Source of the DNA: Paraphoma chrysanthemicola
Lineage: Eukaryota > Ascomycota > Dothideomycetes > Pleosporales > Phaeosphaeriaceae
Assembly (NCBI GenBank): GCA_020744225.1
Contig: JAGMWG010000005.1
Location: 1,984,001-2,048,000, forward strand
Reading direction: 5' to 3'
DNA length: 64,000 bases
Position 1 is the stretch's first letter, and every line of letters begins with the position of its first letter. Positions 60,821 through 64,000 of this stretch are shown one piece after another. The notes beneath the pieces are model-generated. The model searched no databases and had not been told where the DNA came from. It saw only the letters and a list, made by a program, of their open reading frames with translations. Position numbers and translations under genes: made by a program.

Positions 60821-62506
60821 TTACGACTCTCCACGCTTGAGTGTCGTCAAATTGCCCTTCTGATCCAGCGTCAGATTTGTACCACCAACGTTTGCATTCG
60901 GCCCGTCAAACAGGATCGCAATCTCCTCCAAGGTCGGACCACGTGTCTCCACGTAGAAGAAGTATATGATCAGACATTCCAACACTAGCACGACGACGTA
61001 CACAATGTAGAACTTCCAACCAAGCGCCTCGAGGCCGATGGGATTGACGTATTGATTGAAGATGCCGGCAAGTGAGGTGCCGACGAAGCAGAGTGTGAGA
61101 CCTTTGGCGCGGATGCGGTAAGGTAGGATTTCGACGGTGTAAGAGACGGTCAGACCGGGCCACGCGAGACCAGCAGCTGTACGACAATTAGTCTTCGAAG
61201 TCATAATTCGGTTTGCTTTGAGACTTACCGCCATAGAACAGGAAAATCATGGCCAGGACCGCCGACCCAGCGCTCGCGTCTCCTGTCTTTGCATACGTCG
61301 CACTGCACGCCGTCCAAATTGTGAACGAAATTAACATGCCGATACCCGCGCTCAAGAAGAGAACTCGACGACCGATGCGATCGACCAGAAATGCGCAGCC
61401 AAGAGACACAATAAAGCACCAGATTGTCAAGCCACCGTTGATGAGTGCTTGATCCGACCCCTTCGTGATACCAATCGTGGTCAAGACCGCAGCAAGGTAA
61501 TAACTCACGAGCCCGTTGCCCGAGCATTGAGAGAAGAAAGCGGTCAAGATGATCAGGTAGCATCGCTTCCTGTTGCCAGGCGTGCGTACCAACTCATACC
61601 AGCCACTGCTTGCACTCGCAGCCTTTTCGATCTCGAGGGTCTGACTGATCTCATTGTACTCCCAGTTGACCCAATCGGTTTCGGCACCGTTGCCGTGGTA
61701 TTTGGTGAGCATCTTCTTGGCCTTCGAATGCTTGTTCTTGCTGATGAGCCAGCGTGGTGACTCGGGAAGTAGGTAGACGAAAATTAGCTGAATACCAGGC
61801 ATGGCGCATTGCAGACCAACAGGCAAACGCCACGAAAGATCAGAGGTGATGTGCGTCAGGGTGCCGTATGTTGTCCACGCAGCGATGATAGCGCCAAGAT
61901 ACCAAAGCGTGTTATAGATTGTCGTAACCCTGCCTCGGTGTCGAGGATGAGCAATCTCGGTGATCAAGAGAGGACATGTCGCATTGGAAATGTTGCTTCC
62001 CATACCCATAAGCCAGCGGCCAGCCAGAAACATGGCATCGGGGTTGCTTCGTTGCGGCAATGCTTGGATGATGGAACCGAGGATGACAAGACAACAGCCG
62101 ATTGCTGTGCCCATTCGTCGCCCGAGGATATCGGCGATGTACGGTGTGAATAGAAGCACTGCGAAACCGCCGAAGCCAGGGAAGGCACCCAGCAAACCGA
62201 GCCGTGATCCAGTGGGGTGGTCGAAGACTGTTGGAAAGGTCAGCCCGTTAAGTCTTATAGCGTAGAACTAGAAGCCCTACATTCCTGCCATGCGGGCATC
62301 GTTTGTAGTCCATTGAGCAGACTGCCATCATATCCCAAAGTGGTGGAGCCGAGAAAAAGGAAGGGCATCATCAAATAAAGCTTTCTCAACTCGGGCTGCT
62401 TGTACCAGGGACGAGCATCTTCGGCGGGTAGGCTGTGAAGGCCAGCATCTTCTTGATGGATAATGTCAACATCGTGCTTGACGTCCATGTCGTGCTTCGT
62501 GTCCAT
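60821..62506 (-). CDS. MFS sugar transporter
   Basis: Three exons on the minus strand, 62506-62281, 62227-61229 and 61176-60821, encode 526 residues. Introns of 53 and 52 nt have GTAGGG/AACAG and GTAAGT/ACAG ends. Sugar-porter signatures are present: LGYDGSLLNGLQ in helix 1, ADILGRRMGTAIG, the RGR loop (HPRHRGRVTTIYNT), PESPRWLIS after helix 6, FLVDRIGRRVLF, and FFYVETRGPTLEEIA near the end. About twelve hydrophobic segments are visible, so it is a plasma-membrane proton symporter or facilitator of the hexose/lactose-permease type; the substrate is unknown. The ATG at 62,506 follows an in-frame GTG that is ignored. It is transcribed divergently from the Zn2Cys6 gene, which may regulate it. 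Confidence 0.92.
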
Positions 62507-62926
62507 CACAGCAAGACGCTTTGCGAGAATTCAGACGAGGGGATGATCAGCTGGAACTGAATGATGATCTTCAATCTGATCGTGGTGACCGGTATATATA
62601 CACTTGACGCCCAGCCCTATGGTCTGCCCCATGGTCTCGCCCGAGATGTCGGAATCCTTGCATAATGCCATGGGGATGAAAGTTTGGAGTCGGAAGGCAA
62701 GTGCGGAGGTGGAGAAGTCGCGCGATTCATGCTAGTGCGCCGCGCCATCGCAACCCACAAGGTCGCTCCTGCAAGATTTATCCTAGGTTTTTCCTATTCG
62801 CCCATCGCTTCTTCTTCATCCTTCATACAACATTCTCGCTCAGTATATGCACGAAATCCTTGCCCTTAGTGCCATCATTTACTGTACTTTGTGCTCTAAA
62901 TTGTGGGCCGCCACGTTCATTACGAG
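62507..62926. promoter_or_regulatory. divergent promoter of transporter and Zn2Cys6 regulator
   Basis: A 420-bp shared intergenic region. TATATATA at 62,593-62,600 lies 87 nt from the transporter ATG. No palindromic CGG triplets of the Gal4 type were obvious by eye. Confidence 0.5.
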
Positions 62927-64000
62927 ATGGAAAAACCTCGGATCGATAGACGCGCTCGTGCATCCGCCGCGTGCGATGCCTGTCGGGTGAGGAAAGTGAA
63001 GGTAAGTCGGCAAATCTTGAACTCAGTCCTCGGCGCTGTGATACTTGGACGTCTGCTCCGGAGCCAGTTCGCATTTGTAGCTATACCTAGCTGGACGTGT
63101 CTTGTCTTCAAGGGGATCTTGTCGAGTTGGCTGGGGCGACGTTCCTGCGGTGCAAACAGTTTCATTCGTATTCTGATGGATACTGTGCGGTCTTCGCTGC
63201 CCGCAAATTTTGCTCCATCGCAAAATCGTGTCGATGAAATCTGACTATGACCAGTGCGTCCTGTCGAACGAAGCCAAATGTGTGATGTGCAAAGAGCTTG
63301 ATATCGACTGCACAAACGAGCGACCACGCAAGAAGAGAGGCCCAAAGAACCGCTACGTTCAAGCTCTTCGGGCACAGCTCGATGGCGAAGCGGCGTCCGA
63401 AGGGTCAGGTAGCGAACAACACGATCTAGCCATGATAGCACCACTCGAGACCCTTCACCGTATCATTGATGACTGGTTCGATTGGATCCACCCGGTGGCG
63501 CCCGCGCTTCATCGTGGTCTCTTCTTGCAACGACTGAACGGCAGCCAAACTTCCGACCGCGACCGCTCAACGAAATTTCTCCTCCTTGTGGCGTCAGTAT
63601 GTGCTGCCACTGTAGCTAGTTTGCGGAGACGGCGGCACAACTACGGCGCGGTTACTGTCGAAGCTTGCCTAGAGCTTGCCGAGCACCACAAGCTGTGGAG
63701 CTCCTCTAGTCCTATCACGATTGACCGGGCGTTGACGTTGTACAACTTTTCCAGCGCGGTGCATCATGAACACGGCATCGACTCGCCACTGTCATTTCGC
63801 CTCAGCGCGGAGAGCGCCATCAGCATCAAATATCTCATCCATCATCAGCTGGACCAGATGACCTTCATCGAGCAGCAGCTTTTGAAGCGGATCTACTGGC
63901 TGATTTTTGCAGGACAGTGTACTGGCGACCTACACGGTAGAAGACTGCTAGTTCTGCACCACGCTCACGAATCTATCGCCGGTTTGCTGCCGGTTGCTGC
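62927..64000 (+). CDS. Zn(II)2Cys6 transcription factor, 3'-partial
   Basis: Exon 1 (62927-63001) encodes 25 residues ending ACDACRVRKVK. Exon 2 starts at 63255 and is open to the window edge. Joining gives CDACRVRKVKCVLSNEAKC, then CKELDIDC, the six-cysteine binuclear zinc cluster with its basic RKVK loop. It is followed by a basic linker (RPRKKRGPKNRYVQALR) and the beginning of the fungal regulatory middle homology region (PLETLHRIIDDWFDWIHPVAP, LLLVASVCAATVASL). The intron inside the cluster is 253 nt (GTAAGT...CCAG), longer than any other in this window; a small internal exon cannot be excluded. It is a nuclear DNA-binding regulator. The head-to-head transporter is the obvious candidate target, which is inference. 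Confidence 0.9.

Overview
The window is fungal nuclear DNA, most likely from a filamentous ascomycete (Pezizomycotina, probably Dothideomycetes; the class is a low-confidence guess from the gene families). Genes have short GT-AG introns (about 50-65 nt). Typical fungal families are present: HET, alpha-kinase, ankyrin, cutinase, Zn2Cys6 regulator and MFS sugar transporter. A 26-kb AT-rich island is almost devoid of CA and TG dinucleotides, the mark of repeat-induced point mutation (RIP).

Layout. (1) Positions 1-19 kb are a gene-poor left flank rich in broken genes: a HET protein with an in-frame stop, an alpha-kinase fragment and an ankyrin-repeat pseudogene meeting near 4.2 kb, and a RIP-scarred alpha/beta hydrolase pseudogene at the island edge. 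Intact genes here are a Tautomerase_3-type protein, a SnoaL/NTF2-like protein and an alpha-arrestin. A little-mutated LTR lies at 9.4 kb. (2) Positions 19.2-45.2 kb are the RIP island. It is a nested stack of dead transposons: a pogo/Fot1-type DNA transposon (20,381 to 44,998, TA on both sides) split by a 421-bp insertion and by an LTR retrotransposon (21,191-43,529, Ty3/gypsy pol on +). That element in turn contains a second pogo/Fot1 copy (29,756-31,604), a second Ty3/gypsy element on - (about 32,090-39,160) and an unrecognised degraded coding block (about 41-43 kb). (3) Positions 45.2-64 kb are ordinary gene-dense DNA: an ankyrin C-terminal fragment, a secreted Pro/Thr-rich protein, a double-GST fusion, a single GST, an FAD monooxygenase, a cutinase and a Gly-rich secreted repeat protein that share a duplicated promoter and signal peptide, a fructosamine-3-kinase, a MOSC protein, and a divergent pair of MFS sugar transporter and Zn2Cys6 regulator (running off the right edge).

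The genes at 48-53.5 kb (two GST genes and a flavin monooxygenase) look like a small detoxification or catabolic neighbourhood. The secreted proteins at 46.9 and 54-57 kb are surface or host-interaction candidates. Many left-flank breaks are C-to-T or G-to-A changes (CGA to TGA, TGG to TGA), consistent with RIP spreading from the island. Gene models were assembled by eye from splice signals and reading-frame continuity; family names rest on recognised motifs, not database searches.
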